Source: Neisseria bacilliformis (lineage in GTDB: Bacteria > Pseudomonadota > Gammaproteobacteria > Burkholderiales > Neisseriaceae). Taken from it: a stretch of 64,000 nucleotides of DNA. The stretch spans positions 1,860,001 through 1,924,000 of the forward strand of contig NZ_CP059571.1 of assembly GCF_014055025.1 (NCBI RefSeq). The letters run 5' to 3'. The notes beneath the pieces are model-generated. The model saw nothing but the letters and a program-made list of their open reading frames with translations, made no database searches and was not told the DNA's origin. Below, piece after piece: positions 63,263 to 64,000 of this stretch; the stretch's first letter is position 1, and each line of letters opens with the position of its first letter. The translations under genes were made by a program, and so were the position numbers.

Positions 63263-64000
63263 GAAAAAAATTCTTTTAATAGCGGCATTGGGCGCGGCCC
63301 TTGCCGGATGCGCCAGCAAAGGCACCAGCGACAAAGACGCGCAAATCACTCAGGATTGGTCGGTGGAAAAACTCTACGCCGAAGCGCAGGACGAGTTGAA
63401 CAGCAGCAATTATACCCGCGCTGTCAAGCTGTACGAACTTTTGGAATCGCGCTTCCCGCAAGGCCGCTACGCGCAGCAGGCGCAGCTCGATACGGCCTAT
63501 GCCTATTATAAGGACGAAGAACGCGAAAAAGCCCTGGCGGCGGTGGAACGCTTCCAGAAGCTGCACCCGCAGCACCCGAACATGGACTACGCCCTCTACC
63601 TCAAAGGGCTGATTTTGTTTAACGAAGACCCCTCCTTCCTCAACAAACTGGCCGCGCAGGACTGGTCCGACCGCGACCCGAAGGCCAACCGCGAAGCCTA
63701 TCAGGCGTTTTCCGAGCTGGTGCAGCGTTACCCGCAGAGCAAATACGTGGAAGACGCTTCCGCCCGCATGGCCAAACTGGTGGACGCGCTGGCAGGCAAC
63801 GAAATGGCCGTCGCCCGCTACTACGCCAAACGCGGCGCGTATCTGGCCGCCGCCAACCGCGCGCAAAACATCGTAACCGGCTTCCAAAACACCCGCTTTG
63901 TCGAAGAAGCCCTGGCGATTATGGAGCTGTCCTATCAGAAAATGGGGCGGCCGCAGCTGGCCGAAGACACCCGCCGCATCTTGCAGCAGAACTTCCCGCA
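63261..64000 (+). CDS. bamD: Outer membrane assembly lipoprotein BamD (ComL), N-terminal part
   Basis: Essential lipoprotein of the BAM complex, ComL in Neisseria. The visible part has a lipoprotein signal MKKILLIAALGAALAGCAS (lipidated Cys 17) followed by TPR-like repeats (EKLYAEAQDELNSSNYTRAVKLYELLESRFPQGRYAQQAQLDTAYAYYK…). It continues past the window end. Lipidation would involve the Lnt encoded at 24954. The ATG overlaps that of divergent rluD. Confidence 0.95.
   Translation, partial: MKKILLIAALGAALAGCASKGTSDKDAQITQDWSVEKLYAEAQDELNSSNYTRAVKLYELLESRFPQGRYAQQAQLDTAYAYYKDEEREKALAAVERFQKLHPQHPNMDYALYLKGLILFNEDPSFLNKLAAQDWSDRDPKANREAYQAFSELVQRYPQSKYVEDASARMAKLVDALAGNEMAVARYYAKRGAYLAAANRAQNIVTGFQNTRFVEEALAIMELSYQKMGRPQLAEDTRRILQQNFP

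Overview
This 64 kb window is a chromosomal segment of a GC-rich member of the Neisseriaceae, most likely a Neisseria. The evidence is the dense scatter of the 12-bp DNA uptake sequence AGGCCGTCTGAA (the AG-DUS dialect), gene order typical of the genus (ndk-rlmN-pilW-rodZ-ispG-hisS), dRS3/NIME-type repeats, and neisserial families such as a DMP19-like protein and the Gcr membrane protein. The GC content fits a lineage such as N. bacilliformis better than the meningococcus, but the species cannot be proved from this sequence alone.

Layout. 1-6790 (minus): hisS (partial), an unknown gene, ispG, rodZ-like, pilW, rlmN, ndk, zapE. 6929-9752 (minus): ihfB, rpsA, cmk. 9834-11123: aroA, then a DUS-rich spacer with an imperfect tandem duplication. 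11868-12968: serC. 13187-18076: the rimP-nusA-infB operon, with a promoter and a terminator-like attenuator in its leader. 18222-23645: a DNA phosphorothioation (Dnd) island on the minus strand, dndC - small protein - dndD - dndE/ftsK fusion, with a divergent XRE regulator. 23759-28347: lpxL, lnt, an HMA-like protein, dapC. 28496-29714: an IS5-family insertion sequence. 29890-35292: tmk, gcr, a CCGxCGG microprotein, rpoD. 35588-40443: serB, a DMP19-like protein, yhbY, rlmE, ftsH. 40531-41638: a divergent merR/hydrolase pair with a 19-bp-spacer promoter. 42040-44570: an anaerobic heme-degradation operon (in-frame hutW-hutX fusion plus a ChuY-like reductase). 45302-49037: waaA, an MBL-fold hydrolase, galU. 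49084-53844: ligA, zipA, ampD. 53936-58203: divergent rluC and rne. 58591-61514: an FmdE-like protein, tatC, tatB, tatA, hinT. 62141-64000: divergent rluD and bamD (partial).

How it works together. Most of the window is housekeeping: translation, cell envelope, division, peptidoglycan recycling and Tat export. The accessory content is the Dnd island, the heme-degradation operon, one IS and a family of roughly 83-165-bp non-autonomous TA-inserting repeats (MITEs). Three of these MITEs sit exactly at gene edges: the zipA and rluD stop codons and the tatC start codon. The Dnd island is the most unusual region. It carries uptake sequences of two other neisserial dialects alongside the host AG-DUS, which suggests transfer between genera by natural transformation. 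It encodes DndC, DndD and a DndE-like/FtsK fusion, but no DndA, DndB or DndFGH restriction genes. Intergenic spaces are mostly inverted DUS pairs that act as likely intrinsic terminators. Many genes also read a DUS in frame or use it to supply their stop codon.
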